Shown here one piece after another: positions 36,338-45,484 of a DNA stretch of 64,000 nucleotides. The stretch is taken from positions 496,001 through 560,000 of the forward strand of contig NZ_JAGSOJ010000004.1 of NCBI RefSeq assembly GCF_023684385.1. The letters run 5' to 3'. This stretch comes from Oceanirhabdus seepicola. GTDB taxonomy: Bacteria > Bacillota > Clostridia > Clostridiales > Clostridiaceae. Numbering within the stretch: position 1 is the stretch's first letter; each line of letters starts with the position of its first letter. The translations under genes were made by a program, and so were the position numbers. Under the pieces are notes generated by a model. That model did not search any database and was not told where the DNA came from. It saw only the letters and a list, made by a program, of their open reading frames with translations.

Positions 36338-37065
36338 TATTTATCACCTACCAATTTAATAAAAATTCGCTCTAGATCATCATCATTATATTTGCTTTTT
36401 AAACCATCCAATGTTGAATCTTCAACTAATTTTCCTTTGTTAATAATAACAACTCTATCACATAGTCTCTCCACTTCTTTCATACTATGACTTGAGAGTA
36501 TTATAGCTTTTCCTTCCTCTTTACATTTCAATATAAAATCTTGAACTATTCTAGATGATGTTACATCCAACCCAGTTGATGGCTCATCAAATAGCATAAC
36601 TTTTGGGTTATGAACAATAGATCTTGCTATTGCAACCTTCTGCTTCATACCCCTTGAGAATTTTCCTACTCTTCTATTAATATATTCACCCATATCAAGC
36701 ATTTCACTAAGTTTTACTATTCTTTCATCAAGATCACTCTTATTCATTCCATTAAGTTCACCAAAATATCTTATATTTTCTTTTGCTGTAAGCCTATCAT
36801 ATAGTCCCACCTCTCCTCCAAATAAGATACCTATTTCTCCACGCACTTCATATGGTTCACTGATTATGTTGTGACCATTCACTTCTGCATCTCCACCTGT
36901 TGGCTTTATCATTGTTGCAATCATTCTTAATGTGGTTGTTTTCCCTGCTCCGTTCTCGCCCAATAGCCCAACAATCTCTCCTTCTCTAACGGTAAAAGAC
37001 ATATCATTCACAGCTGTAACTTCCTTGAATTTTTTCGTTAGATTTGTAACTTCAATCATTTCCAC
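36337..37065 (-). CDS. natA: ABC exporter ATP-binding protein, NatA type
   Basis: 242 aa. Walker A GENGAGKTT, Q loop region ILFGGEVGLYDRL, signature FSRGMKQKV, Walker B VMLFDEPSTGLD and switch LSSHSMKEVE. The EAL-like GLDV tail and FSRGM signature mark the NatA/drug-exporter group. Start ATG follows AAGGGGGAAG. Its stop overlaps the natB start. Confidence 0.85.
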   Translation of the reverse strand: MEMIEVTNLTKKFKEVTAVNDMSFTVREGEIVGLLGENGAGKTTTLRMIATMIKPTGGDAEVNGHNIISEPYEVRGEIGILFGGEVGLYDRLTAKENIRYFGELNGMNKSDLDERIVKLSEMLDMGEYINRRVGKFSRGMKQKVAIARSIVHNPKVMLFDEPSTGLDVTSSRIVQDFILKCKEEGKAIILSSHSMKEVERLCDRVVIINKGKLVEDSTLDGLKSKYNDDDLERIFIKLVGDK

Positions 37066-37390
37066 TTCCCCCTTAATAATACACTATTAATTCTTATATA
37101 ATATTGTATGTTATACCACATTATATCATTAAATCAATCCTTTATCAATTTATTTTGAAAATTTATGGTAATATTTTTCTTAAAGTTATCTATTTTTTGT
37201 AATTTATATAATATTTTGACTTTAATCATATCATTGATTTTTTATAAAATCTATATATTCTATAAACATTCTTTCATTTATTATCAATTACCTATAAACA
37301 ATTATTTCTTATATCATAATAAAATGCTTAGTATATCTATCTCAATTAAATAAATACTAAGATTATAAAAAAAATAAGGATGGTGATTTT
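37066..37390. other. 325-bp AT-rich gap
   Basis: No gene, repeat or strong hairpin is visible. It must hold the divergent promoters of natA and the LysM-CAP gene. A 62-codon open frame on the plus strand is AT-rich noise. Confidence 0.5.
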
Positions 37391-38158
37391 ATGAAAAGGA
37401 AGCTTATTTCTTTTTCTTTAATTCTAATGCTTTTCATGGGAAGTACAGCTTCAGCATTCGGACTTCAAAAAGACTATATTGTAAAAAGAGGAGATACTCT
37501 CTGGAGGATATGCAAAAAGAATAATATTAATTATAGACGTTTGCTATCAGCCAACCCTAAAATTAGGAATCCTCGCGTATTATTCAGAGGACAACGGATA
37601 ATAATACCTGACGAGTTTATGGAACCTAAGGATGGTAAATATGCACCTGAACAACCCCCAATGCCTGAAATGCCTCAAGTTCCTGAAAAACCTCAACCTG
37701 AAGCACCAAAACCTAAAACCCCTGAGGTGCCTAAAGCTCCTGAGACACCTAAAGTATCCATGAGTGACTTTGCTAAGGAAGTTGTTGAACTAGTTAATAA
37801 AGAACGTGTAAGCAACGGTCTTCAACCTCTAAAAGCACATGCTAAATTAACTGATTGCGCTCAAGCAAAAGCTCAAAATATGATAGATAAGAATTATTTT
37901 GCTCATAATTCACCTACATATGGTACTCCTTTCGATATGATAGAACAATGGGGAATTAAATTCACAGCAGCAGGAGAAAACATTGCTTATGGTCAAAAAA
38001 CTCCTAAAGAAGTAATGCAGACTTGGATGGATTCTCCTGGGCACAGAAGTAACATCTTAAGTGATTCTTTCGCTGAAATAGGTGTTGGAGTTGCCACAAA
38101 TAAGAATGGAGTTATTTATTGGACTCAAATGTTCATGAGAGCAGCTAAAGGAAACTAA
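37391..38158 (+). CDS. Secreted LysM and CAP domain protein
   Basis: 255 aa. Signal peptide (about 1-24), LysM domain (YIVKRGDTLWRICKKNN ... GQRIIIP, about 28-75), a Pro/Glu/Lys-rich linker of repeated PEKP/PEAPKP units (80-120) and a C-terminal CAP/SCP domain with AQAKAQNMIDKNYFAHNSPTYG, GENIAYGQ and MDSPGHRSNIL. Found in spore-coat or cell-wall proteins of the YkwD/SafA type. LysM would bind peptidoglycan. A second CAP protein is at 49835-50572. Confidence 0.9.
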   Translation: MKRKLISFSLILMLFMGSTASAFGLQKDYIVKRGDTLWRICKKNNINYRRLLSANPKIRNPRVLFRGQRIIIPDEFMEPKDGKYAPEQPPMPEMPQVPEKPQPEAPKPKTPEVPKAPETPKVSMSDFAKEVVELVNKERVSNGLQPLKAHAKLTDCAQAKAQNMIDKNYFAHNSPTYGTPFDMIEQWGIKFTAAGENIAYGQKTPKEVMQTWMDSPGHRSNILSDSFAEIGVGVATNKNGVIYWTQMFMRAAKGN

Positions 38159-38186
38159 CAAAAAAAGCACGAAAGTGCTTTTTTTA
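38159..38186. terminator. Bidirectional terminator
   Basis: AAAAAAAGCAC-GAAA-GTGCTTTTTTT with A/T runs that work on both strands. It ends the LysM-CAP gene and, on the minus strand, the gene at 38322-38588. Confidence 0.85.
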
Positions 38187-38318
38187 ATGGAGAATGATGG
38201 ATGTTTCTAATTACTCAGAAACTACATTATATTATTCTTTGGCATAAGATATTTTACTCATTTTATCTGCGATAAAATATTGTATTTAAGTTACAATGTT
38301 TCATGTTACTTAACTGAA
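38186..38318 (+). repeat. Family-1 multi-hairpin element, copy E (right end lost)
   Basis: Left end GAGAATGATGG, hairpin GTTTCTAA/CTCAGAAAC, TATTATTCTTT, and the core TTTTACTCATTTTATC/GATAAAAT with ATTGTAT/TTACAAT. It breaks off after GTTTCATG, directly against the end of the minus-strand DUF3795 gene. Confidence 0.7.
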
Positions 38319-38321
38319 CTT

Positions 38322-38588
38322 CTATTGATACTCGTTTGTCCACTTTCTACATTGTTCAATTCTCATACCATTATCTCCTTGTTCTTTGTCATATGCAAAA
38401 CTCTTGAGCAAATCACAAGGGAACATTTCACATTTACCACAATGTAATCGTTTTTTACTTTCACAACAAGACTTTACAGGGCAATTTTCTCCCCAAAACG
38501 GCTTATCTATGTTTACACAACCTTTACACCCACTAGATGCCTTGTATTCGCATTTTGAACAATTAATTCCACATCTTGACTCAATCAT
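38322..38588 (-). CDS. DUF3795 Cys-rich protein
   Basis: 88 aa with twelve Cys arranged as CGINCSKCEY, CKGCVN, CPVKSCCESK and CGKCEMFPC. This is the DUF3795 pattern, a small metal-binding protein of unknown role. A relative is at 40537-40833. Its gene ends against the truncated family-1 copy E. Confidence 0.75.
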   Translation of the reverse strand: MIESRCGINCSKCEYKASSGCKGCVNIDKPFWGENCPVKSCCESKKRLHCGKCEMFPCDLLKSFAYDKEQGDNGMRIEQCRKWTNEYQ

Positions 38589-38665
38589 TTTAGTTCCTCC
38601 CTCATATTTAAATATCTATCTAAAGTCAATTATACAAAAATGAATATGACACCTATATGTCATAT

Positions 38666-39580
38666 TCACATATTATAATCTTCAAACATTTTTTTAGATT
38701 CACCCTTGATAGCTTCAACAATCTCCTCTGGTTCTATAACCTTCATCTTACTCCCAAAGCTTAAAACGTACCTCAATGCCCACTGAAAATTCACATACTC
38801 AAATGAAAATTTAAGGGTATCCTTATCTACAACTTCATAGGAATCTATCCCATAGCTATCCACTAACATATATTCCAAAGAGCGATGGACCAATGCCGTT
38901 ATTACTTTAATCTTATTTTTATCCTTAAACATAAGATTAAAGTCTTTCTTATGTTCTGGTATATTCCTTTCTACATAAAGCTTCTCTGTATCCATAAGCT
39001 TGACCATTCTCTTTAGCTTGAATAATCTAAAATCCTCTCGTAACTTGCAGAAACCTAGCACATACCATTCATTCCATTGAAAAGTTAATATATAAGGTTC
39101 TATTTTCCTCACAGATTTCCCTCTACTTGAGAAATACTCAAATTCAATTAAATTCTTTTTTTCAATAGAATCTCTTATTATAGTAATTTTCTCTGAAAGA
39201 GTTCCTTTATAGAATGATGAGAGATCTATGATTGTATCATTAATAGATAAAGATGCAGTATCACTAGGGGAGAGCTTATCAATAAGAATATTTATGTTAT
39301 TATTATCCTGAATACTGGTAATACTCTTAAGTCCTAATATTATATTATTCAATTCATCTTTAGTAAGAGCGCTTTTATCCATCTTAAAGCCTTCCATTAT
39401 ACTTATACCACCATGTCCACCTCTATATGAAACCACTGGAATCCCAGCCATACATATGCCATCAATGTCTCTATGTATAGTTCTAACTGAAACTTCAAAC
39501 TTCTCTGCTAGTTCCTTAACAGTTACCCTATCTCTTTTTAATATCTCGTTTATTATTCCTATGGCTCTATCAATCTTCAT
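38666..39580 (-). CDS. WYL-domain transcriptional regulator, YafY type
   Basis: About 304 aa. N-terminal HTH_11 (RDRVTVKELAEKFEVSVRTIHRDID), then a WYL domain (LIEFEYFSSRGKSVRKIEPYILTFQWNEWYVLGFC) and a C-terminal extension. Such proteins are ligand-sensing repressors or activators, often tied to DNA damage or defence; no defence genes are visible here. I choose ATG 39580 because family members begin MKIDR; an ATG at 39601 is weaker. Confidence 0.83.
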   Translation of the reverse strand: MKIDRAIGIINEILKRDRVTVKELAEKFEVSVRTIHRDIDGICMAGIPVVSYRGGHGGISIMEGFKMDKSALTKDELNNIILGLKSITSIQDNNNINILIDKLSPSDTASLSINDTIIDLSSFYKGTLSEKITIIRDSIEKKNLIEFEYFSSRGKSVRKIEPYILTFQWNEWYVLGFCKLREDFRLFKLKRMVKLMDTEKLYVERNIPEHKKDFNLMFKDKNKIKVITALVHRSLEYMLVDSYGIDSYEVVDKDTLKFSFEYVNFQWALRYVLSFGSKMKVIEPEEIVEAIKGESKKMFEDYNM

Positions 39581-39804
39581 ATTGGTAACTCTCTCTTTCA
39601 TTAAAAGTGTAATTCTTTCCTCATTTTTGTTTACTACTTATATATTATATCATGTGTTTTTCATATTTTTCCCATATATTACTCAGTGATATATACAAAT
39701 ATACGCAAATTAGTCCCTATTTTTTATTTATTCTTTAAGCTATAATAAAATATAAATATACTAAATGAAACTTAAGATATTCTAAAAGATGAAGCTGTTA
39801 GCAA

Positions 39805-39846
39805 AGTAGACTAGCATACTGACTAGTTATTTATTTGAATATGCCT
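39805..39846 (-). repeat. Family-3 MITE, half copy
   Basis: GTAGACTAGCATACTGACTA then GTTATTTATTTGAATATGCC followed by TA. It lies upstream of ispF, directly beside a family-2 hairpin. Confidence 0.65.
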
Positions 39847-39849
39847 AAC

Positions 39850-39881
39850 TGTAGATAAATCTACGGAGTAGTTTATCTACA
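39850..39881. repeat. Family-2 32-nt hairpin
   Basis: TGTAGATAAA-T-CTAC-GGA-GTAG-TTTATCTACA. The outer base changes are compensated on both arms compared with the copy at 25614, which argues that pairing is maintained. It lies about 33 bp upstream of the ispF start. Confidence 0.8.
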
Positions 39882-39914
39882 AATATAATTATATTTGAAA
39901 GGATGATATTAATT

Positions 39915-40382
39915 ATGAGAATTGGTCATGGTTATGATGTACATAAATTAGTAGAAGGAAGAGACCTTATATTAGGTGGAGTTAATATCCCCCATAATTT
40001 AGGTTTATTAGGACACTCTGACGCAGATGTACTTCTTCATGCAATATGCGATGCACTTTTAGGAGCTGCTGCTCTTGGCGATATCGGCAAACATTTCCCT
40101 GATACTGATGATACCTATAAAGGAATATCTTCATTGAAATTATTAGCTCATGTTAATAACCTATTGAATGATAAAGGATACTCTATCGGTAATATTGATT
40201 GTACAATTATCGCACAGAAACCAAAGCTTGCACCTCATATTCCTCAAATGAAAAAATATATCTGCAACACATTAGGACTTTCCGATGATTGCATGAATAT
40301 CAAAGCTACAACTGAAGAAAAATTAGGCTTCACTGGACGAGAGGAAGGAATTTCTGCTCATTGTGTCTGTCTTATAAAATAA
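39915..40382 (+). CDS. ispF: 2-C-methyl-D-erythritol 2,4-cyclodiphosphate synthase
   Basis: 155-aa enzyme of the MEP isoprenoid pathway that forms the cyclic diphosphate and releases CMP. RIGHGYDVH carries zinc ligands Asp8 and His10; LGHSDADVLLHAICDALLGAAALGDIGKHFPDTD provides the third His and the substrate site. IKATTEEKLGFTGREEGI is the C-terminal CMP region. I choose ATG 39915; an ATG four codons earlier lies in the AAAGG site. Confidence 0.97.
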   Translation: MRIGHGYDVHKLVEGRDLILGGVNIPHNLGLLGHSDADVLLHAICDALLGAAALGDIGKHFPDTDDTYKGISSLKLLAHVNNLLNDKGYSIGNIDCTIIAQKPKLAPHIPQMKKYICNTLGLSDDCMNIKATTEEKLGFTGREEGISAHCVCLIK

Positions 40383-40402
40383 GCACGGCAAGCCGCGCTA
40401 AA
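40383..40402. terminator. Hairpin after ispF
   Basis: AGCACGGC-AA-GCCGCGCT with one mismatch, directly after the ispF stop codon. It has weak T runs on either strand. The family-1 copy F follows. Confidence 0.55.
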
Positions 40403-40408
40403 AAACAA

Positions 40409-40500
40409 ATGTATAATTGAAAATGGAGAATTGATAATGATGTAGTTTCTGACTTTATGGTCAGAAACTACATCATTATCCATTATACATTCTCCATTTC
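40409..40500. repeat. Family-1 element, copy F (short form)
   Basis: Long inverted repeat: AAATGTATAATTGAAAATGG-type left end against its inverse, closing on GTAGTTTCTGAC/GTCAGAAACTAC. The core hairpins are missing. It lies between the stop codon of the minus-strand DUF3795 gene (40537) and the hairpin at 40383. Confidence 0.75.
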
Positions 40501-40536
40501 CCTTAAGCTCACCACTCACAGTTCTCAACTATGCTT

Positions 40537-40833
40537 TTACTGCGCCAAACCCTTAAGTAAACCCACTCGCTCTTCAACAATTTTTCTATGTTGTTCTTCT
40601 GTCCATGAAGGGTTTTTATTTTCCCAAAACTTTTTACATGGTATCTCTTTACATTCTCCACAATGTTCAAATCCTTTATCAATTGCACAACATTCATAAA
40701 AATCACAGACATCAAGTCCCACTTCATGCAACCAACAAGCCATACCTTTTATAGCATGACATCCCTTACATTCCTTTTCAAAAATACGACAATCACTACA
40801 AATACATCCACAAACCCCAACAACTTTTCCCAT
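40537..40833 (-). CDS. DUF3795 Cys-rich protein
   Basis: 98 aa. Cys pattern CGCICSDCRIF, CKGCHA, CDFYECC and CGECKEIPC with WTEEQ after it, typical of DUF3795. The function is unknown; the Cys spacing suggests zinc or a cluster. Start ATG follows AAGGGGGAA. Confidence 0.78.
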   Translation of the reverse strand: MGKVVGVCGCICSDCRIFEKECKGCHAIKGMACWLHEVGLDVCDFYECCAIDKGFEHCGECKEIPCKKFWENKNPSWTEEQHRKIVEERVGLLKGLAQ

Positions 40834-40962
40834 TATGATTCCCCCTTCAATTATTTAAACACTCTAATTAACTTCCATAATTAATCTATTTATTTCATAA
40901 TTATATCATGATTTACATTAAAATAACCCTATGGATTATTACTATAATCCATAGGGCTATAC

Positions 40963-41682
40963 TCATTCTTTTAATAACATTTTCTCAAATTTTTGTAGTA
41001 CGCTTATAGTTCTTTGTCCAAGTATACCATCTTCTCTTAGGGGATATCCACTTTCATCATATATACCTAATACATTTAGGAATTTTTGAAATTCTAATAC
41101 AATATTTCGTTCTTCCTCCCCTAAAAATTCTGTAGCTACTACTTCTTCAAATTCTTTTTCAAAATAATTACAACATCCTCTTACAATACTAGACGCAATT
41201 TCCCATAAGAATTCTGATGATAAAAGAAGTTTTGCCTCTTGGGGATTGGATAGAAACCCTATCTCTATTAACACCGCTGGCATAACCGTTTTATTTAGAA
41301 CTGAAAATCTCGCTTTTTTACATCCTCTGTTAAACAGAGATGTAGACCTTATAAGTTCTTTCTGAATGAGCTGAGATAACTTTTCTCCTTTAGTACTACT
41401 TGGATAACTCCATGTCTCAATCCCTCTTGCTAATTCATTTACAAAGCTATTACAATGTATACTTACAAAAATATCGCAATCATTTCTATTTGCATACAAG
41501 GCTCTATCCATATGAACCAGAGATTCATCTTTTTCCCGTGTCATAAAACACTGGAATCCATTTTTTTTAGCAATAAATCGTGCGTAATTACAAATTTTAA
41601 GTGTTATATCTTTTTCATATACACCATTTACCGATGCTCCATTATCTTTTCCTCCATGGCCTGCATCGAAACATATCCTCAT
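40963..41682 (-). CDS. N-acetylmuramoyl-L-alanine amidase, CwlC type
   Basis: 239 aa. Amidase_3 domain (1-180): zinc ligands in DAGHGGKDNGA (His), the Glu of KDI region and SIHCNS (His), catalytic Glu in LIEIGFLSN. The C-terminus (about 185-238) resembles a peptidoglycan-binding PG_binding_1 fold (LREDGILGQRTISVLQKFEK). There is no signal peptide, as in mother-cell amidases that act after sporulation. Start ATG follows TTGGAG. Confidence 0.88.
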   Translation of the reverse strand: MRICFDAGHGGKDNGASVNGVYEKDITLKICNYARFIAKKNGFQCFMTREKDESLVHMDRALYANRNDCDIFVSIHCNSFVNELARGIETWSYPSSTKGEKLSQLIQKELIRSTSLFNRGCKKARFSVLNKTVMPAVLIEIGFLSNPQEAKLLLSSEFLWEIASSIVRGCCNYFEKEFEEVVATEFLGEEERNIVLEFQKFLNVLGIYDESGYPLREDGILGQRTISVLQKFEKMLLKE

Positions 41683-41747
41683 ATAAACATCTCCAAAGCT
41701 TGGTATTCCGTTATATATAATATGAGAATTATAAGAACTAGTGAATA

Positions 41748-42344
41748 CTATTTTTTTAAATATTTTCTTACTTCACTTAATCTCTCATTTATAATATACA
41801 TATCCTCTTCATCTGAAATCTTTGTTCCCTTAACATATATCTCTTCTGCTTTTGTTAGATCCCTAAGAGTTACTTTACCCATCTTTATTGCTGATAACCA
41901 ATATGTATCTCCCCATTTTACATATGGCCATACAGTATCAGTATATTCCTTTGTAATTTCTTCAAAGCTTCTCTCACTCTCTTTTTCATTACCTAACTCA
42001 AAATAAGATTCTGCTATTGCTGTCTTCATGCTCATTACTATAAACTCCTCAGTCATAGGAAAAGCTATACAGAATTCCTCACAATAATTTATTCTTGCTT
42101 GATAATATTTATTATCAACAATTCCCGCATTTTCTAATTCCATTTCAAGGTCTTGCACCCAGTTAGTCAAACTCTCTTCACTCTCAACTTTTGTATCCAT
42201 ATCCTCAATAGATTTGATTTTATTTTCACATGCAATCTCTTTGATATTTTCCCATAACTTTAACCAACAGTCACATGCTTTTATTACGTCCTCATTTTCT
42301 AAATATGTGTATCCTTGAATCATTAATTCATTATTTATTTTCAT
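41748..42344 (-). CDS. Helical repeat (TPR-like) protein, unknown
   Basis: About 198 aa, all helical, Glu/Lys-rich, with TPR-like helices such as AIAESYFELGNEKESERSFEEITKEY. ATG 42344 follows AGGAGGAATAA; the longer reading from 42401 covers repeat DNA and is not used. No signal or membrane part. Confidence 0.6.
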   Translation of the reverse strand: MKINNELMIQGYTYLENEDVIKACDCWLKLWENIKEIACENKIKSIEDMDTKVESEESLTNWVQDLEMELENAGIVDNKYYQARINYCEEFCIAFPMTEEFIVMSMKTAIAESYFELGNEKESERSFEEITKEYTDTVWPYVKWGDTYWLSAIKMGKVTLRDLTKAEEIYVKGTKISDEEDMYIINERLSEVRKYLKK

Positions 42345-42371
42345 ATTTATTCCTCCTATTTGTATAATAAC

Positions 42372-42541
42372 AATTAGTAAAGAACAGAGAATAAAGAACA
42401 AATAATGATACCTTTTAGCAGAGCTGAAAGCTTATAAATTAACAAAAGACTATATTATTAACCTTAGTAAATTTAAAATACATTTTCTTCTGACATTAGA
42501 AAGAAAAATAGCCTAATTTGTTCTTTTTTCTTTATTCTTTG
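42372..42541. repeat. Foldback element related to family 1, copy I
   Basis: The ends are inverted repeats made of heptamers AAGAACA/GAGAATA: AGTAAAGAACAGAGAATAAA on the left, its near-inverse TTTTTTCTTTATTCTTTGTA on the right. The middle does not match the family-1 core. The right end touches a family-2 hairpin; copy H has the same right end and also touches a family-2 hairpin. Confidence 0.55.
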
Positions 42542-42573
42542 TATAGATAAATCTATGAAGTAGTTTATCTATA
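42542..42573. repeat. Family-2 32-nt hairpin
   Basis: TATAGATAAA-T-CTAT-GAA-GTAG-TTTATCTATA; one stem base becomes a U-G pair in RNA on one strand. It joins the right end of copy I. Confidence 0.78.
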
Positions 42574-42621
42574 TATATTAAAACATAAAAAAGAGTTATT
42601 TAAAATAAAATTTGTGTAAAA

Positions 42622-42662
42622 TAAGGAACAGATTGCATTTAACACCTGCAATCTGTTCTTTA
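42622..42662 (-). terminator. Terminator of the tail-anchored coiled-coil gene
   Basis: GGAACAGATTGCA pairs with TGCAATCTGTTCT around a 12-nt loop; TTATTTT follows on the minus strand. It begins 7 bp after the stop codon. Confidence 0.75.
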
Positions 42663-42668
42663 TTTTCA

Positions 42669-43151
42669 TTATCTCATTGCCATAACTAGCATACTGATTA
42701 AAGTTGCTACTACTGCCGCTATTATAGGATATAATAACGCAACCCTAAATTCTTTCTTTTTATCTTTTAATTCGCTAACCTTCTCCGTTAAAACTTTAAT
42801 GTCACACTGAACCTCAGTTAACCGATGTTTAATTTCACTATCTTTCTGATCACTTATAGCTTGTACCCCACTTATCCTATCCATAAATGTTTGTATATTG
42901 CTTAAATCCTCCTGTCTATGCTCATTAAATTTCAAATTCAATTCATGATTCAAGCCAACTCTCATTTTCTCAATTTTACTTTCTAGCCTATCAAATTTAT
43001 TGCTATCCCCTTGTTGCGAAATATTTATCTCGATTAAGGACTGGTTAATCTCACTTACTTTTGATTCTAATTTTTCAAATTTATTCTCACTATTCTTTTG
43101 ATTGTCCTTAATTTCATCTAATTCTTTTCGCAACTCATTAATTTCATTCAA
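42669..43151 (-). CDS. Coiled-coil protein with C-terminal membrane anchor
   Basis: About 160 aa. Long heptad pattern (ELRKELDEIKDNQKNSENKFEKLE and further) ends in one membrane helix, YPIIAAVVATLISMLVMAM. This resembles small holin-associated XhlA-like or anchored scaffold proteins, but the match is not specific. I choose TTG 43151, with AGAGGTG 6 nt upstream; GTG at 43160 overlaps that site. Confidence 0.58.
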   Translation of the reverse strand: MNEINELRKELDEIKDNQKNSENKFEKLESKVSEINQSLIEINISQQGDSNKFDRLESKIEKMRVGLNHELNLKFNEHRQEDLSNIQTFMDRISGVQAISDQKDSEIKHRLTEVQCDIKVLTEKVSELKDKKKEFRVALLYPIIAAVVATLISMLVMAMR

Positions 43152-43336
43152 TAAAAACACCTCTTAATAAACGAGTCTCTCTATATAATATGTAATTCAA
43201 TTATTCTTGTTCATCTTTTATAAAAATATATTTTCTGATAATTTCCGACTACATAAATAAACTTTCCATATGATTATTCTTTCAGATTATTACATAAAAT
43301 AACCTTAGTGTCGGCTTAAAAATTACAACCCCTTTT

Positions 43337-43374
43337 ATTTCAAAAATGTGAATGGTTCTTTCACTTTTTGAAAT
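43337..43374 (+). promoter_or_regulatory. Leader hairpin before the 48-aa gene
   Basis: ATTTCAAAAA pairs with TTTTTGAAAT; inside it GTGAA pairs with TTCAC. AACCCC before and GGAGGTT after it could form an outer stem. No T run, so a leader or attenuator-like structure is possible. Confidence 0.4.
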
Positions 43375-43444
43375 AACTTTAGTGGAGGTTATTTTTAAAC
43401 GATCCCTTAGTCACATTCAAGAAAATAAAATAGGAGGTGATTCC

Positions 43445-43591
43445 ATGAAACTTAATCTTTGGTCTTCAATAAAAAGAAATAAAAATCTTCACTCTCCCGA
43501 AGAAGAAAAGAAAATAATAAACGCAAAAGAATACGAAATAGCAAATAAGCTTAATGCTGCCTATAACTATTTCGTAAACAAAAAAGACTAA
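43445..43591 (+). CDS. Small basic protein, unknown
   Basis: 48 aa (MKLNLWSSIKRNKNLHSPEEE...), charged and probably helical. It has a perfect TAGGAGGTGATT site 7 nt before the ATG, which is the main reason to call it. The longer reading upstream (from 43352) includes leader sequence. Confidence 0.55.
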   Translation: MKLNLWSSIKRNKNLHSPEEEKKIINAKEYEIANKLNAAYNYFVNKKD

Positions 43592-43619
43592 TTATTGTAC
43601 ATACACAATGCTCGGTAAT

Positions 43620-45395
43620 CTACTGTACTTTGTTCATTGTGTATTTTTCTGATTGAATAGGTTTCATATCCTCACGTAAGAAGCGTTTTTCACTATCCTT
43701 CATGTCTAATCCTAGTGTTCCACCTGGATTCATTATATTTTTAGGATCAAAGTGTTCTTTAAGAACTTTGAAAACATCTATCTGCTCTGCCCCAAGCTGA
43801 CCTTCTAACCATGGTGCAGTCATCTTTCCTATTCCATGGTGATGACTCATTGCAGCACCATATTTCTGAATATTATCTAGGATACCACTTTGATACTCAA
43901 TATAATCATCTATTTTATTTATCTTTGCAATAAAAATGAAATAAAGATTTGCACCCTGAGGGTAAACATGTGACATATGAGTCATACATACAGTGTTAGG
44001 TCTACTCTTACAATATGCCCTAACTCCTTCATGTACTTTTTTCATAGTATCCCATGTAACTGAGCATTCTAGTGTATCAGTCATAACACCATAATCTTGA
44101 AGATCTTCTCTCATATACGGATCTCTAAATCTTCCATGCTCCCAATTCTTTGTCACATATCCAGTAGAGTACATAGCTCCATACTTCTTACATATTTTAT
44201 GAACCTTACGTTTTACTACCTTAGTAAAACTCTTTTCACCATCTGTAAAGCCTAGGAATAAGCACCTCTCACCTTTTTTATATCCCTTCATCGCCATGAT
44301 TTTATCTAGAACTGTACCTTCAATTCCATAGAGTTTCATTGCCACATCAGTCTCTTCTGAATCTGATAATCTAAACACAGATGGATATCCAAACTGCCCT
44401 TGCATAATCTCTCTAGCTGCTTCCATTGCATCATCCCAATTTTTAAAAATGTAGCTGAATCTCCTCTGATTCTCAGGCATATGTCTAAATATCTTAAGAG
44501 TAACATTTACAAGAACTCCGTAAGCACCTTCACTACCCATCATTATCTGATCTATAGATGGTCCTGTTGCATTTGCAGGAAATTCTTCTGTTTTTATTAT
44601 TCCTTTTGGAGTAACATACTCCTGACATATTACCATATCCTCTATCTTTCCATAATATGTTGAATTCTGACCTGCTCCTCTAGTTACAACCCATCCTCCA
44701 ACACATGAGTATTCAAAAGATTGAGGGAAATGCCCGCATGTATATTTTCTCTTTGCATTAAATAAATTTGGAGCATCATTTAAGGTTTTCTCAAGATCTG
44801 GTCCGGACATTCCTGCTTCAACAGTTATCGTTTGATTCTTTTCATTGAAATTCAATACTTTCTTCATGTGCTTTCTCATATCTAATGAGATTCCACCTTT
44901 AACACATTCTACTCCTCTGGTTACTGATGAACCGCCTCCATAAATATACACAGCAATCTCTTGTTCATGACAATACTTAACTATTTTTTTAATATCTTCT
45001 TTATCTCTAGGGTATAGTACAATATCAGGAATATTCTCTACTATCCCTTCTCTTAATCTCATAAGGTCTATCATTGTTTTACCATAAGCAACCTCAAGTC
45101 TAGTATAATCATCAGTTTTTACATTCTCTTCTCCAACAAAGTCTTTAAACATTGATATTTGTTCATGTGAAACATTTATTGGAACATCATATTGAACCTT
45201 CTCTAATCCCCTTTTCTGAGGTGTCTTAAAGTCATCATCAGTCATATTAAATGTTTCTTTCATTAAAGCATATAATCGCTTATTAGGATGTTTATACTCA
45301 TTAGGATCTCCCCATTTAAGTATACTTCTGTAAGACCCCTCTGGTGGTGCTTCTTCACACCATTTTGGATAATATTCCTCATTCTTATTTTTCAT
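43620..45395 (-). CDS. FAD-linked oxidase, alkyl-DHAP synthase-like
   Basis: About 591 aa. The N-terminal PCMH-type FAD domain has IYGGGSSVTRGVE, DMRKHMKKVLNF, TVEAGMSGPDLEKTLND and GGWVVTRGAGQNSTYYGKIEDMV; the C-terminus has the FAD oxidase C-domain with HHHGIGKMTAPWL and PKNIMNPGGTLG. The His pair and the extra N-terminal 100 residues resemble alkyldihydroxyacetonephosphate synthase more than lactate oxidases. Last gene of the operon that starts at 48943. Start ATG 45395 follows GGAGGGG. Confidence 0.83.
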   Translation of the reverse strand: MKNKNEEYYPKWCEEAPPEGSYRSILKWGDPNEYKHPNKRLYALMKETFNMTDDDFKTPQKRGLEKVQYDVPINVSHEQISMFKDFVGEENVKTDDYTRLEVAYGKTMIDLMRLREGIVENIPDIVLYPRDKEDIKKIVKYCHEQEIAVYIYGGGSSVTRGVECVKGGISLDMRKHMKKVLNFNEKNQTITVEAGMSGPDLEKTLNDAPNLFNAKRKYTCGHFPQSFEYSCVGGWVVTRGAGQNSTYYGKIEDMVICQEYVTPKGIIKTEEFPANATGPSIDQIMMGSEGAYGVLVNVTLKIFRHMPENQRRFSYIFKNWDDAMEAAREIMQGQFGYPSVFRLSDSEETDVAMKLYGIEGTVLDKIMAMKGYKKGERCLFLGFTDGEKSFTKVVKRKVHKICKKYGAMYSTGYVTKNWEHGRFRDPYMREDLQDYGVMTDTLECSVTWDTMKKVHEGVRAYCKSRPNTVCMTHMSHVYPQGANLYFIFIAKINKIDDYIEYQSGILDNIQKYGAAMSHHHGIGKMTAPWLEGQLGAEQIDVFKVLKEHFDPKNIMNPGGTLGLDMKDSEKRFLREDMKPIQSEKYTMNKVQ

Positions 45396-45484
45396 AATTA
45401 ATCCCCTCCAAATTATCTTCAATATATTTCATCATATATTTTCTTGTACTCTGCGTGACGCAATCTTTTGCCAAAACAACTTTA

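Larger units (their letters stand above)
42345..42668. other. 324-bp gap: foldback repeat, family-2 hairpin, terminator
   Basis: No gene. It contains the foldback repeat at about 42372-42541, the family-2 hairpin at 42542-42573 and the terminator at 42622-42662, in that order. Confidence 0.6.

Noticed and set aside
37165..37353. 62-codon open frame on the plus strand
   Set aside because: It is AT-rich with Ile/Phe/Tyr-dominated translation and no ribosome binding site.
40509..40727. Minus-strand 72-codon frame
   Set aside because: It overlaps the DUF3795 gene in another frame, and that gene has the Cys pattern and a ribosome binding site.
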